From NCBI GenBank assembly GCA_012932295.1, contig JAAONU010000020.1:62001-126000 (forward strand): a stretch of DNA of 64,000 nucleotides, written 5' to 3'. Under the pieces are notes generated by a model that saw only the letters and a program-made list of their open reading frames with translations, had not been told where the DNA came from and did no database searches. This document shows, in pieces, positions 1 to 12,012 of the stretch; positions within the stretch are counted from its first letter, which is position 1, and each line of letters opens with the position of its first letter. The translations under genes were made by a program, and so were the position numbers. The stretch is from Cyclina sinensis (Eukaryota > Mollusca > Bivalvia > Venerida > Veneridae).

Positions 1-625
1 AAAAAATCAACAAAGCCCATAATTCTGTGAAATTTGGTCGCAACAAAAATTCCTTCCTTTACATCCATCCACAAATTAAGGTTGTTCATCCCTGGAAGTT
101 TAAGCAAAATCTGCCTTCCGGTTTAAGAGGAGTTGCGTTCACAAAATTTCTAGTGAAAAAATCAACAAAGGCCCATAATTCTGTGAAATTTGGTCGCAGC
201 GAAAATGCCTTCTTTTACTACCATCTACACATTAAGGTTGTTCATCCCTGGAAGTTTAAGCAAAATCTGCCATCCGGTTTAAGAGGAGATGCGTTCACAA
301 AATTTCTATATGGTATATAGTGAAAAAATCAACAAAGGGCCATAATTCTGTTAAATTTGGTCGCAGCAAAAATTCCTTCCTTTACTTCTATCTACACATT
401 AAGGTTGTTCATCCCTGGAAGTTTAAGCAAAATCTGCCATCCGGTTTAGGAGGAGCTCCGATCACAAAATTTCTAGTGAAAAAATCAACAAAGGCCCATA
501 ATTCTGTGAAATTTGGTCGCAGCGAAAATTCCTTCCTTTACTACCATCTACACATTAAGGTTGTTCATCCCTGGAAGTTTAAGCAAAATCTGCCATCCGG
601 TTTAAGAGGAGTTGCGTTCACAAGA
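1..625 (+). repeat. Four tandem copies of a ~156 bp unit
   Basis: The unit start ATCAACAAAG recurs at about 6, 161, 328 and 484, giving spacings of 155, 167 and 156 bp. The longer spacing comes from a ~10 bp insertion near 308-318. Each unit carries the same blocks, such as GTTGTTCATCCCTGGAAG and AAGCAAAATCTGCC. The open frames through the array come from the repeat and are not genes. The left edge is cut by the window. Confidence 0.9.
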
Positions 626-735
626 TTTCGGGACGTACGAACGCACAGACGCACGGACACACGGACGCACAGACGCACGGACGCACGGACGTACGAAGGG
701 CATTCCTAATATCCCCTCCGCCTTTGGCGGGGGGC
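626..735 (+). repeat. ACGGACGC-rich VNTR and element tail
   Basis: A run of GCACAGACGCACGGAC-type units is followed by GAAGGGCATTCCTAATATC and a short CCGCCTTTGGCGG hairpin. The same kind of tail (GGACGGAGGGCATTCCTAGA) ends another repeat near 47150. This indicates a shared dispersed-element terminus, and the array at 1-625 is probably the internal part of that element. Confidence 0.7.
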
Positions 736-739
736 TAAT

Positions 740-2690
740 AAAATACAGAGTGACTATAATATGATAAGACAATAGCTAAATGTATACAGAGTGATTTATG
801 ATAAGACAGAAGCTAAATACAAATGTATTTACAGAGTGATTGTGTTATGATAAGACAATACCTAGATATATAAAGAGTGACTATATTATGATAAGACAAT
901 ATCTACATATGTAAAGGGTAATTATGTTATGATAAGAGAATACTTAAATATATTCAAAGTGACTATGTTATGATAAGACATTTGTAAACTGTTACAAAGA
1001 TATGATAAAGAATAGATACATATATGAATAGTTGCAAACATATGGTAAAAAAAATATGTTGTTCTATGGAAAGTAATTATATTGTTTTATGATGTTAAGA
1101 CAATTGTTTGATTAATGAACAATTACAAGTATTATAATATGATAAGACAATAGCATGGTCAATGAAAAGTTACAGTGATATGAAAAGAAAATAGCTAGAT
1201 CTATGAAAAGCAACAGTGAAATGATGAGGGAATAGCTAGATGAATGAACAGTTACAATGATATGGAAAAACAATAGCATAAGACAATAGCATGGTCAATG
1301 AAAAGTTACAGTGACATGAAAAGAAAATAGCTAGATCTATGAAAAGCAACAGTAAAATGATGAGGTAATAGCTAGATCAATGAACAGTTACAATGATATG
1401 GAAAAACAATAGCAAGATTTATGAGCAGTACAAGTAGTATTATAAGACATGAGCTAGAGCTCGGAACACTTACTGTGTTATGAAAAGACAATAGCAAGCT
1501 ATATGAGCAATAACTGTGTTTCGATAAGACACAATTTGGATCTAGATTTAGATTTAGCAGTTACAGTTTTAAGATAATACAAATCTAAACGTATCAACAA
1601 ATTTTATGTTATGATAAGACAATAGCTAGATCTATGAGCAGTTACCCTGTTATGATAAGACGAGACTAGGGCTATGAGCAAATAATGTGTTATGATAAGA
1701 CAATAGCTAGATCTATGAGTAGTTACTGTGTTATGATAGACAATAACTAGATTTATAAGTAGTTACTGTGTTATAATTAGACACGAACTATATCTATAAG
1801 CAGTTACTGTGTTATGATAAGACAAGAGCCTATCTATGAACAGTTAAAGTGATATGTTAATACAATAACTAGATCTATGAACAGTTACAATGTGATGATA
1901 ATACAACAGCTACATCTATGAACAGTTACAGTGATATGTTAAGACAATATAATAGCTAGATCTTTGAACAATAACAGTGATATGATAAGAAAATTGCTTG
2001 ATTTATGAACAGTTACAGTGAGATGATTAAAAAATAGCAAGACCTATAAAGAGTTACTAAGTCATATTAAATGAAACTAGCTTGATCTATGAACAGTTAC
2101 AGTGATATGTTAAGACAAAATGTAGATAAATGAACAACAACTGTGTGATATGACGGAGCGAAAGCTAGATCTATGATCAGCTACAATGATATGAAAAGAA
2201 AATAGCTTGATCTATGAACAGGTACAGATATATGTAAAGAAAACAGCTTGACCTATGAAAAGTTACAGTGAAATTTTAGACAAAGGTAGATAAATGAACA
2301 GCAACTGTGTGACATGATAAGGCGAAAACTAGATCTATGAACAGCTACAATGATATGACAAGACAAAAGCTTGATCTATGAACAGGTACAGAGATATGTA
2401 AAGAACATAGCTTGGCCTATGAAAAGATATAATGATATGTAAAAAAAATAGCTAGATCTATGAACAGCTACAAAGATATGTGAAGAAAATAGCCTGATCT
2501 ATGAACAGATACCGTGATATGTAATGAAACAAAGCTTGATCTATGAACAGTAACAGTGATATGATATGACCATAGCTAGATTTATGAACATATACAATGA
2601 TATGTAAAGAAATGAGCTTGATCTGTAAACAGGTACAGTGTGTTGTTAAGATAAAATCTAGATGTATGAACGTGTATATGATCTATGTAC
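740..2690 (+). repeat. Diverged ~41 bp satellite, roughly 45 copies
   Basis: A degenerate monomer (roughly TTATGATAAGACAATAGC, then TAGATCTATGAGCAGTTAC and TGTG) repeats for almost 2 kb. Monomers vary by substitutions and small indels. Two longer internal duplications are visible. A block beginning near 1142 recurs near 1278, and a four-monomer block near 2105 recurs about 165 bp later near 2275. No coding potential is seen. Confidence 0.9.
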
Positions 2691-3490
2691 ATGATCTCAA
2701 TCAGCAGGGAAAGTCTCTGACTGACCTTGACTAAGGAATCAAACGCACGTAAGAAGTTTACAAACAGGTAACTTCATTCAGTGTGGAGATATGCAATACA
2801 GGCAATAAATATTTAACAATACTAAGTCAATTTAGTAAGATAAATTTGCCGTTAAACAGATACAATTATCAAACTTTATCCACCGTTATCAACATATGAC
2901 CTTAAAGACATATAATAAGTTTAAAACAGGCATCTTGAATCGAGATGAGCCAAGCTGCTCCATAAAAGACAATTTACAACATTTTCTAAGACAAGAAGGG
3001 GAGAAAACATTAAGTTATACAGGTAATAGTTATCAAATCTTGTTAAAAAATCTGGTGTTTCGTACTTAAAAAGTATACTACGCTTTAAACGTCTTTAATG
3101 GTTGTGAAGATGGACAATATTACTTAACATTTTGCATTATATCGCTCAGTCGAAAAAGGGGTATTAAATATGCAAATAAAAGAAATAAAAAAAAATATTT
3201 CATCTAACCTTATACTTCAATCCCGAAAAAGGTAACTTCATTGACTGATGAGGAATCCAATACAAGCAAATGTAACCTAAATTTTCTAGTTCTATAACGG
3301 GCATAACTCTGAAATTACTGATGACAGTTATTGGACTTGCGACTGATATAGATAGTTAACATTTGAAATTTGAACCAATAATCTTTGATAAGATATTAAC
3401 CTTTAAAAATATTAACCAACACCTACGCAGACGCAGTGGTATGTAGTGTATAGCTCTCATATTTCCTTACACAAAACAAGGCAACATTAC
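2691..3490. other. Unassigned sequence between satellite and exon
   Basis: AT-rich unique-looking sequence. Two loosely similar patches containing GGTAACTTCATT lie near 2767 and 3231. I see no credible exon. It would be intron or flank of the minus-strand exon at 3491-3695 if that gene is real. Confidence 0.5.
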
Positions 3491-3695
3491 CTTGATGCAA
3501 GCGTTTCAGATGCTGTCCTACTTTATTATTCAATGAAATGTCGTGATATCGTTTTCCGTTATTTAAAGAAACGTCCATGTAATTCAAAAGTAATTCAGAT
3601 ATTGAACTTCCGGATGAGAAAACCAGATTAATATGAATGAAACAAAAAACAAACAAAAAAATCAAACAATTGTGAACAGTAAATCGAGCGTGCAA
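3491..3695 (-). CDS. Possible first exon of a secreted protein
   Basis: An ATG at 3695 opens 68 codons that begin with a basic N-terminus and a strongly hydrophobic stretch (about residues 9-28: LIFLFVFCFI then HINLVFSS). This looks like a signal peptide. The polar mature part has two copies of a D(V/I)SLNN motif. The frame runs into a good donor, CAAG|GTAATG, with the exon ending at 3491 in phase 1. The 3' exons would lie to the left, where only satellite is visible, so they may be outside the window. Short signal-peptide first exons of this kind occur in bivalve C1q and lectin genes, but nothing here proves that family. The frame continues past the donor to a stop near 3423, so an unspliced reading is also possible. 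Confidence 0.4.
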
Positions 3696-4009
3696 TTCTT
3701 TTTGTCAACTTACAATCCTAAACTAAACACGGTAAACCGCTCTTTGAGTTCGTAAAATTGGTTGCCCTTTTTGAGGTCAGTTGTAAGTCACTTGATATTA
3801 TAAAAATCGGCGGGCCATATGCACATTTTTCTATATATTATAGTTAGTATCAGAGACGTAGAGGAAATGTGTAACGTATTTTCCGTCTAGTCGTACATTG
3901 TCAATTACAGTATACTGGCTGCTAAGCAATCTGAATACTGAAATTGTCCTAGAAGGGTAGCAACAATGATATTTAATCTATCTATCTATTTAAGCTTATT
4001 TAACGTCGG
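3696..4009. other. No feature recognised
   Basis: AT-rich sequence upstream of the candidate exon. A promoter for that exon would lie here, but I see no clear TATA or initiator that I would call. Confidence 0.4.
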
Positions 4010-4275
4010 TACCGGTAGCCCATATGACCGACGCCCCCCCTGAAGAGATTAGTTATTTTATGTTGTGGGGGTAGTGCAAGATACAGAAAGCATCCCATTC
4101 CAGAGACACCCCTGGTTCTTTTTTATGCTCAGTGTATAGCACTGATACATGGGACCTCGGTTTAAAGTCTCATCCGAAAGACTATTATTAATGTTAGTGG
4201 AAAGCGGGGGATCGAACTCGGGACCCCTGTTTTACCAGTCCAGCGCATTACCACTGGACCACATCCGCTCCTAAT
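4010..4275 (-). mobile_element. tRNA-derived SINE, minus orientation
   Basis: On the minus strand, 4270 to 4200 reads like a tRNA head: GTGGTCCAGTGGTAATGCG resembles a pol III A box, and GAGTTCGATCCC about 45 nt later resembles a B box. The T stem does not pair well, so this is not a functional tRNA. The body that follows (4190-4010) is shared with 14244-14430, including GACATCCCATT-like and GTATAGCACTGATACATG blocks. A tRNA head on a repeated body is the standard SINE layout. Confidence 0.65.
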
Positions 4276-5557
4276 GTTATTTAACCAGGTAGACCTTACA
4301 TTTATAGGCACGCCGTTGTTTAATGGAACGCAAAATGTAACACCAGTCAAATGTTCTTGTGATGTACGCATTCATGTGAGTACGGGTTAAATGAACATTT
4401 GATGTATGAAAATGTTAAAACTATAAGTTAAGAAGCACAATTCTTTGATGAAGTTTGAACATTACAACGACTGCCATATCTAAACTCCAATGTCATGTTT
4501 AACTAGCTGTGAAATGTGTATTCAAGAAGTAGAACATAAAAAAGAAACGCCAGAAAAGAACAGTTAAAAAAAAAGAAAATAAAATGATATTTACAATATT
4601 GTGAACTCGTATAAGATTTTTGTTGTGGAATTGTAATGAAGGTGAACTAAAATCATAGTGTAATTATTATAAATGTATACGATTGAATAAAAAGCTGGTA
4701 AATAATAATATTTCCATATATTACAGCCATAGGTAGGGTATCTTGGAGAGCTGAAATGGGAGACAACTCGTGGCATAATATAAGGCAGGACATTTTCCAA
4801 GAAGTTGCTCATTAAAGCGGAGGTTGTGTGTTTTTAAAAATTCAGATCAAAAAGGAATTTAAGCAATATCTATCAGCTATTTAATCCCGCCGTATACCAA
4901 ACGCTTTAACTAAAAAAATCCTTCTTTTCCCTGTTATCTTTCAATTGCTACTTTCTACTTTCAGCATTACCCTATTTACATGTTGTAGCTGGAATCAAAA
5001 GACCGCCAAATACATTGATGACGACTAAAAATACAAAAGACTGTTACGGAAGCTAATCCTGACGCTAATCTACATACAATATATTTTTTAAGTAATATGA
5101 GCGTTTACATCATATACAAGCTATACCAAGGGAAAACGTTAAACGTAAAGAATTTTGACAGTTAAAAGAAAATGTTTTAAAACACATTTATCCAGGCATC
5201 ACCATTTATCTGCAAACCTCGTTTTTATTACTACAAACTTAGTTTAAACAGCATAGTTATTATCGTTACTTCCCAGTTTGTGTTGTTTGCAGAAAATATT
5301 AATATTTATTATATAGTAGTTCTTTTCTTGTGTTCTTCTCCAACAGGTTTACAACAAAATGTCATAACACAAATAAAGAAAAAAAACGTGAGTGCTTCAT
5401 TTTTAACTATAAATATATCAAGTACCTTTTACTTACACAAGACAAGAGTGCATATTAAAATCTGAATTTCAGCATCCGACGCGTGCAATAAGAGTACCAT
5501 ACAATCTAAGAAGAACGACATGCTACGCTTTATAAAATAGTGACAAAAAATACTCAC
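4276..5557. other. Unassigned sequence, possible intron
   Basis: AT-rich. A possible 41-nt plus-strand exon lies at about 5347-5387, after a good pyrimidine tract ending CCAACAG and before C|GTGAGT. Its peptide is low complexity and has no partner exon, so I do not call it. If gene A extends to 5558, its terminal exon should lie in or left of this stretch, but I did not find it. Confidence 0.4.
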
Positions 5558-5566
5558 ATATCCTCT
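5558..5566 (-). CDS. Candidate 9-nt microexon of TRIM-like gene A
   Basis: On the minus strand a long pyrimidine tract ends TTTTCAG, followed by AGAGGATAT (codes R-G-Y) and a strong donor GTGAGT. The exon is 9 nt, so it keeps phase 0, which is the phase left by the exon at 11036-11085. The intron just upstream (GTTCTT..TTTTCAG, with similar sequence beyond it) resembles that of the 9-nt candidates at 41425 and 55596. In the gene B paralogue the matching microexon precedes a MIB/HERC2-like last exon. No such last exon is found here below 5558. A chance splice-site pair remains possible. Confidence 0.45.
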
Positions 5567-7464
5567 CTGAAAAGAAAAAAAGAACATGTGTAAATTAGAG
5601 ATATGTATTTTCTTTCTTTAAAAATATGATGGCACTGTAATTTAAAAACAAATTTATACAAAATGTTGTAAATAGGTCACTGCACTGACATTTCCGCAGT
5701 CTCATTTTGTTATCCAATATTTGACAAATAACTGAGAAATGCTTATTTTTGTTTTTCGTAAGTAAAACTTTACTAGCACACTAACATCGTTGCAGGACAT
5801 ATACTTTTGGCCGTGTAGGTCTGACGTCATGTTATTCTCTATTTGTTCATGTTATTCTTTATATCTAAACTGTAAACGGCATTCTGCGTGACATATCACA
5901 TATAATGTAAACTAATGACAAAGTTAGCCTTAAAAAAAAAGAGAGAGAGAGAGAGAAAGATTGCTAGAAGAGACAGATTACTGCTGTTTCCATATCAGTT
6001 ATATAGTAGATATGATTATTTATAAATATGATTTCCTTATTTCTGTAAGGTGACGTGACCAGAATGTATTTTGTATGTAAGCGTTCGAAGACTTCTTCAA
6101 TTCAACTTGAGCGGAGACAGGAATAAAAACATTCTTATGTTAAATGTGTATGGTGTTTAGTTACTAATATCTAAGTTTTTCAAACGCCAGTTTTATTTGT
6201 GTTTTTGTTTGCGTTTTGTTTTTGTAAAATTTATGATATTATACAATATATACATGTTAAATTTAATTGAAGTGGTGTCGCTAGTATCAAACGCTATAAT
6301 GTTGAAGTGCAGGGGAATTCCGTGTCGCTGTGCATTTTTAACTGTCTGAAAAATAACCAGTTCAAACTGGTTATGGAACTGGCCTTAACTTCAATTCTAA
6401 CACGATCTGAAATATTTACTACATAAACATATAGGAAAACCAGTTGTTTTTTATTCTACGTTAAAACATGGCTGTTACATTGTGCGCCCACCTATTCCAC
6501 ACTACACATAGTTTGATCGTATTTTCTCTTTTTGCCGTAAACTTAGTATAATTTCATTTCTTAATATGGCAGTACAAAAAATAAATCCCTTTTCAGGTAA
6601 ACAAATATGAGGCACTCGTACTTAATAAGTACAAACTTATTTTTTCACCGTGGAAAAATGTTGCGATGCAGACGCTATTGAAATAGTTCCAATTTCCGGT
6701 TTATGAATGAAATCATATCACGTGACATAAACAAAACGAAACGATCGTAGTAAATGTTGTAGTAGTAGACAAACTTCCGGTTTGTCTGCAAACATACTAA
6801 CACCGCAGAAACTGACAATAAAGTTTACTGTTATTGTTATTAATGGAAATTTTGTGTGTTGTTTTAAAAAGATTATCTTCGTTTGTCTTTAGTTTAAATT
6901 AATTGCAGATTTCATGAATAAATGTCAGTATCGATAAATTCCGGTATTTACTCCTCTCTACACTAGGGTGTAAATTGTAACAGCTTACCCCGCCTACTGA
7001 CGAATTGCACACCTTACATAAATGCTTGCAAAAATAGTTCTAGATATTTTCGTGGTTAGAATCGAAATAATAAATATGTTCCTACTTTTTATGAGTGAAT
7101 AAAATATAGGCAGGAGTTCGGATACGTAGGAATTAAATCACGAGTGCGTAGCATGAAAATCAGTCTGCATAATGTCTACAGTTCAAGAAAAGTAGGTGCA
7201 ACTGTGTACAAGTATTTCACGGTATAATAGTGTCGTTATATTACCGTTACAACTTGTTTTACTATCTGTAGGAGTTCAGTAAGTTTATCGTTTTGCTAAC
7301 TATATAGGCTCTACATCCACAGACAACGGTTTAACCAGCTCAAGATAAATTATATTAAAAAATATAATCGTCACAAAAATCAAATCTAAAAGATACACAT
7401 TGCAGAAAGCTGCTGTTTTGATTGTTTTAATTCAACATGCTTTGATGTTTTGATGTGATATGCA
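5567..7464. other. Unassigned sequence, candidate intron of gene A
   Basis: Contains a short (GA)n run near 5940 and AT-rich sequence. I see no exon with convincing splice sites and no repeat family shared with the rest of the window. Confidence 0.4.
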
Positions 7465-8760
7465 CTTAAAGGGAAACAAGGAAGATGTCATTAACTACAG
7501 GCCCATATCACTCAACTGCATACTTTGCAAAATCCTAGATCATATTGTAGCTTCAAATATCACAAATTATTTTGATTAATATGATATACTTTATGAACTC
7601 CAATATAGCTTTAGAGAGAAAAGATCTTGTGAAACCCACCTCATTCATTTTTGTAGATGATTCCTAACCAAAGACTACATACAGACCTAATCCTTCTAGA
7701 TTTTAGTAAAGCCGTTAATAAAATTTATCACTTCAAATTATTGTATTAATTACAAAAACAACGAGTCACAGACTTACATATTTTTTTAATTAGCTGCACC
7801 CAGTTGTAGTTCTTATTTGAATATTCTCAACTAAAGTCCTAGTCATATTTGGCGTATCCCCAAGTCTCGGTTCTCGGCCCCGTGTTATTCTTATTATACT
7901 TAAATGACTTGCCTGGTTCAATCCAATCTCAGTTTAGGCTGTTTGAGGATGACACGGCTGTATATGTAGCAATTGTAAAGCCCCAAGACTGTACAACTGT
8001 TCAGACCGATTTAAACAGATTAATGCTTTCGGAAAAGAAATGGGATATGGAGTTCAATCCAACTAAATGCCAAGTCATCAACATAAGTAGGAAAAAGCTC
8101 ACTAAACGTTTTATTTACTCCCTTCATGCATATATCTTAGAACATGTAGACAGTGCAAAATATCTAATGCTAACATTATCAAAAGACTTTTCCTTGAACA
8201 AACGTACTGACAATGTCACTACATCTGCGGACAAAACCCTATGATTCATTCGAAGAAACATCAAAATTAAAATCCCTAAAATGTGTGAGACAGCTTTTAA
8301 ACCACAAGTAAAACCTGTATTGGAATATGCCTCATCAGTTTGGAGTCCCCATACTACTAACATATTCAAAAAAAGAGCCGATACAAAGACCAGCTATTAG
8401 ATAGGTCAAGGGTGACTTTTCTGGTTTCAGCAGTGTCATCCGCATGCAGCGCGAACTGGGATGGACGGCATTAGAACAACGACGTAAGAACAATAGACTG
8501 ATAGTTTTATAAAAGTAATACACAATTAAGTTGCAGTTCCTTTACCACCATACCTAGAAAGTCCCAACAGAATGTGCATTCCCTATAATAGAGACAAATT
8601 CACACCACTGCTGATTATTTTAAGTATTCATTTTTCCAAATACAATAGTACTGAGGAACTCCCTGTGCACTATGGTTGTTATGCAGCTTAATCTTGCAAA
8701 TTTCAAGAAGGCTTTGCATGCAACAAACAAACCCAAAATGGCTGGCGGTGTTTTTATCTT
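7465..8760 (+). pseudogene. Dead non-LTR retrotransposon reverse transcriptase
   Basis: Conserved reverse-transcriptase blocks appear in order. NYRPISL is at 7494-7514. An LDFSKA-like block lies near 7698. A degraded PQGSVLGP box (PQVSVLGPVLFLLYLNDLP) is near 7861. The catalytic F-A-D-D box is changed to F-E-D-D at 7942-7953. Blocks like EYASSVWSP (8320) and a C-terminal TAxxxASFK-like end (near 8690) follow. Several stops and frameshifts break the frame, for example near 7577 and 8243. The clade looks Jockey/CR1-like. It is nonfunctional: no endonuclease domain is visible and the frame is broken throughout. Confidence 0.85.
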
Positions 8761-8837
8761 TTATCTGTCACTGCTGACACTTATCATCCTTTAGCCTTTT
8801 CACTCAAACATATGCACAGACGCGCACCTGCCAGTAA

Positions 8838-8896
8838 AAGGTAGGTAGGTAGGTAGACAGAAAGACAAACTTACAGACTGACAGACAGACAGATAG
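8838..8896 (+). repeat. GGTA and GACA short tandem repeats
   Basis: Four GGTA/GGTAGGTAG units run straight into GACAGACAGACA-type units just after the LINE remnant, which may be a decayed 3' microsatellite tail of that element. Confidence 0.7.
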
Positions 8897-8899
8897 CAA

Positions 8900-9480
8900 A
8901 TATGCCAAGAATGAGTACAATATTGTGATAGTTTTCAAAATTTTCGATATCAAAAACATGTTTCAACTAAAAAAATCAAGTTGAAATGGGACAAAACTTT
9001 AAAAACAGCTTTCAGAGTAATGTCTCTTATCTTACAGCTGTGCCCTGTCATAATAAGCAAATATTCTAAGTTTTATTTTGATATCTTTGATAGATTTGAA
9101 ATCATTCCACATAATAACCAATTAAGATAAAACTTCTAGGTTAAAAAGGGTCTTAACTTCAAAAATATATTTCGAATTATAGATGGCCCATTGTCTTACA
9201 ACTTGCACCTTTTCATTATAAGCAAGTATTCCAAGTTTTGTGGTAATACCTTTAAGTGTTTCAGAAACGGGCTACATCAAAGTTTTTGCACGACAACGAA
9301 GTTTTTGCACGACAACGAAGACGACCTAGCGATTATTATAGCTCGAGTTTTTCTTGAAACAGAAAAGCTAAATCTAATGGAAATACCATGGTGATCTCTA
9401 TTAAACTTTAATACTTGACAATTGCTTATATCCAAGTCAAGAGCAACACAGTTCATGATCATGTTCAAAACATTCAGTGC
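8900..9480 (+). repeat. Dispersed clam repeat, degenerate
   Basis: Blocks like CATAATAAGCAAATATTC and CATTATAAGCAAGTATTC recur about 175 bp apart (near 9049 and 9215). Near 9278 and 9297 there is a direct repeat of TTTTTGCACGACAACGAAG, followed by GATTATTATAGCTC. This last motif is typical of the end of a common bivalve repeat. Non-coding. Confidence 0.55.
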
Positions 9481-9879
9481 TGTTTTACTCGATGTTATTT
9501 AGATATCAATTTACTCAGCTTTGTCTTAGACCTACATAATGACATTGTAGAATAACGTCTTATGACAAGTTCATGTAACATATACATCCTACCTTACATG
9601 AAGTGAACTTGCATAGTGTCCTAGTCTATCTGATTAACAAAAAAGAAGGTTCTTAAGGTATTAATATCTTCACACTGGATCTTATCTTTTGTTAAGGGAA
9701 ATGTTGCTGTTAATGTTTCGTGTTTAATAAAAACTGCTATTGCAAACTACAGCATTTTTTACGTTAAATAACTACTTCAAATGTCAACTACTGCTATTGC
9801 AAACTACTGATACTACCAAATCCTGCTATTGATCGACGTTAAGTACATTCAGCTTCTGCCATTTTCTGCTACTGAAACA

Positions 9880-10470
9880 AGCATAATAAAAACTGCTTCT
9901 GGCAAATGCTACTACTGCTTCAAGAGCAGTTACAATTTTACTGCCATTTTTGCTTCTGCTTCATCTTCTGGAACTACTGCTTATTTCACGTTGAAGAACT
10001 ATTGCTACTGCCAACAACTGCTACTCCCTAACGATGAATAGTCACTATTAATGTTTTACGTGAATTATTATAGTTTAATATAATAACGTGATTACTGCCA
10101 ACTTTCCCTTTTTTATACTGCTACTGCTCTCACTGCTACTGCCAACTTTAAGACTTTCCTACTGCTACTTGTGTATTCCTACTTCCAACGTTTTTCCTAC
10201 AGTAACTGCCTCTGCTGTACTGCTGTTGCCAACTTTAAGTATTTCCTACTTCTTCTGCTGCGGTGCTACTGCTAATTTCAAGTGTATCCTACTGCTACTG
10301 CTGAACTGCCACTGCCTTACTGCTACTGCCACCTTTAAGATTTTCCTACTGCTACTGCTTTACTGCTACTGTTGAACTGCTACTGCTTTACTGCTACTGC
10401 CACCTTTAAGATTTCCTACTGCTACTGCTTTACTGCTACTGCTGAACTGCTACTGCTTTACTGCTACTGG
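9880..10470 (+). repeat. CTGCTA-rich minisatellite
   Basis: CTACTGCTACTGC-type hexamers dominate, with longer units of about 50-90 bp that include CTTTAAGATTTTCCTACTGC and CTTTACTGCTACTG. The purest copies are at 10300-10465, and the left part is more decayed. Open frames here (poly Leu/Tyr/Cys) are products of the repeat. Confidence 0.9.
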
Positions 10471-11035
10471 CAACTTTTATTCTTAAAAATGGTATAGATG
10501 AAATTGGTGAATGCCGTCTATTTACAATGTGAGTATTACATACAATTAGTTACATTTCGACTGTTTTTGTTAGCAATAACTGAAAGTTATTTTGTATCTC
10601 ATAAATCATTTATACTTACGTTGTATTGTGATTTTGTTCTATTTATTATTATTCATATTACGTTTTGGACGTTTGAACACACACTCAAACAATCACTATA
10701 TGTGTTTCTTTGTTAATATTTCGAGTATTGAAATCTAAAAATGTTAAACATTGCATATTGAAATGAAATTATGCAATAATGCTTACGGAGCGTATAAACG
10801 TCTCACTCCGTTATGTCCAATAAATGCTTGGATACAACGGCATACATTTACAAAGTGAGAAATAATATTAATTTCACGTATCCAATTCGCCTCCAAAGAA
10901 AGTAATAGAAGTTGGCGCCTGCTTAAAACGTTTATGCAGTGTGGTATAATAACGAAACGTACAACCTGCATTTTATGCAATATGGCTTTATATTCAAGCG
11001 TATATAACCGTTTAAATAACGAATAAAATACTAAC
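10471..11035. other. Unassigned sequence, candidate intron of gene A
   Basis: AT-rich sequence downstream (on the minus strand) of gene A exon 2. No exon or repeat recognised. Confidence 0.4.
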
Positions 11036-11085
11036 CTTTAACTGGACTCGTGTTCCAACACTAACCACTCCAGCTGACTTTATCC
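11036..11085 (-). CDS. TRIM-like gene A, exon 2
   Basis: A 50-nt minus-strand exon lies between TTATTTCAG and AAAG|GTTAGT. The large B-box exon (13748-12806) ends in phase 1 with a single G. The first two bases here (GG) complete a Gly codon, and the open frame then reads IKSAGVVSVGTRVQLK and ends in phase 0. Only this frame avoids a stop, and it is exactly the frame the upstream donor requires. The VGTRV stretch resembles the start of a MIB/HERC2 domain (PF06701, vGaRVvRg), but it is too short to prove it. The exon would link the coiled coil to a C-terminal domain further down the minus strand. Confidence 0.75.
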
Positions 11086-12012
11086 CTGAAATAAATGTAA
11101 ACCTTTTGTTTAACAACTAGACAGGTAAATGGAACATACACGAGCAAACACATATTACTGGAATCATAAGTACAGAAAGAAAAACAAATCACATAATAAT
11201 TGCCTTATTTATTGTTCGATCAAATAATCAACCGTCAAGCTGACTCACTGACTGATTTATATTTCAAGAAGATATTTCTTCAGCCATAATGTAATGCTAT
11301 TTTTTGTTATGTATTGTGCACTGCTAAAATAACGAAACATCGTGCATAATTCATTATAAGTAAAAAGATCTTCTCAACGTTCTTTTTTAACTTAAAAGAA
11401 ATATTGTTGAATAGAAAAAAATGTAAAATACATTGGTAAAATACATTATGTACGGTCGCATTCATTTAAGGGAAATCCCGAAAGCCAGTTTAATTAAATC
11501 ATTAGATGTAATTTGAAACGACATGTAGTTAAAACGAAATTCTAGCATAAAATCGCTAGTTTGTGCCCGTTTTACCTATGTTTTAGCGAGAGCAAAAAGG
11601 TGTGTTAACAAGGAAGTTCTCGCGCTCACGCGCTGTTATTACCCGTTTTCAGTTATGCGCGATTCAGGCCCTTTGTAAATAAAGGACGCTGATCCGTCTT
11701 TTTGCCCCAAATCGGCAGTTTATGTAACATTGCAGGTCGGAACGTAGATGAAACATTCATGATTATTGATTAAATCGATGGCTGGCCTTGTTCAATCGTA
11801 AATTCACATGAAATCCTTCCAAATATTTGTTAATCGACACTTTTTAAGTTTCAAGATGGCTGCTCGACAGGTTGAAAACATGTGTCGCCCTGGAACGTAT
11901 ATTTAAAACACGTATCCATAACAACCTAAAGGCGACTGTACTATTATTTATTTATTTATATATTTATCCGTAAACATGTCTTTTCTAGATTATTTTGCTA
12001 GAATAGCGTTAA
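11086..12012. other. Gene A intron 1, left part
   Basis: AT-rich intronic sequence between exon 2 and the foldback element. Nothing else recognised. Confidence 0.6.

Noticed and set aside
27..709. Two long plus-strand open frames at the window start.
   Set aside because: They are translations of the 156 bp tandem repeat and the GACGCACG tail, with the same peptide repeated per unit.
4162..4371. 69-codon minus-strand frame.
   Set aside because: It lies in the SINE tRNA-like head and body.
5347..5387. Possible 41-nt plus-strand exon between CCAACAG and C|GTGAGT.
   Set aside because: The peptide is Lys/Asn low complexity, no neighbouring exon was found, and the strand is opposite to the supported genes nearby.
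10088..10375. 95-codon Leu/Cys/Tyr-rich plus-strand frame that looks like membrane segments.
   Set aside because: It is the translation of the CTGCTA minisatellite; the hydrophobicity comes from CTG/CTA/CTT codons in the repeat.
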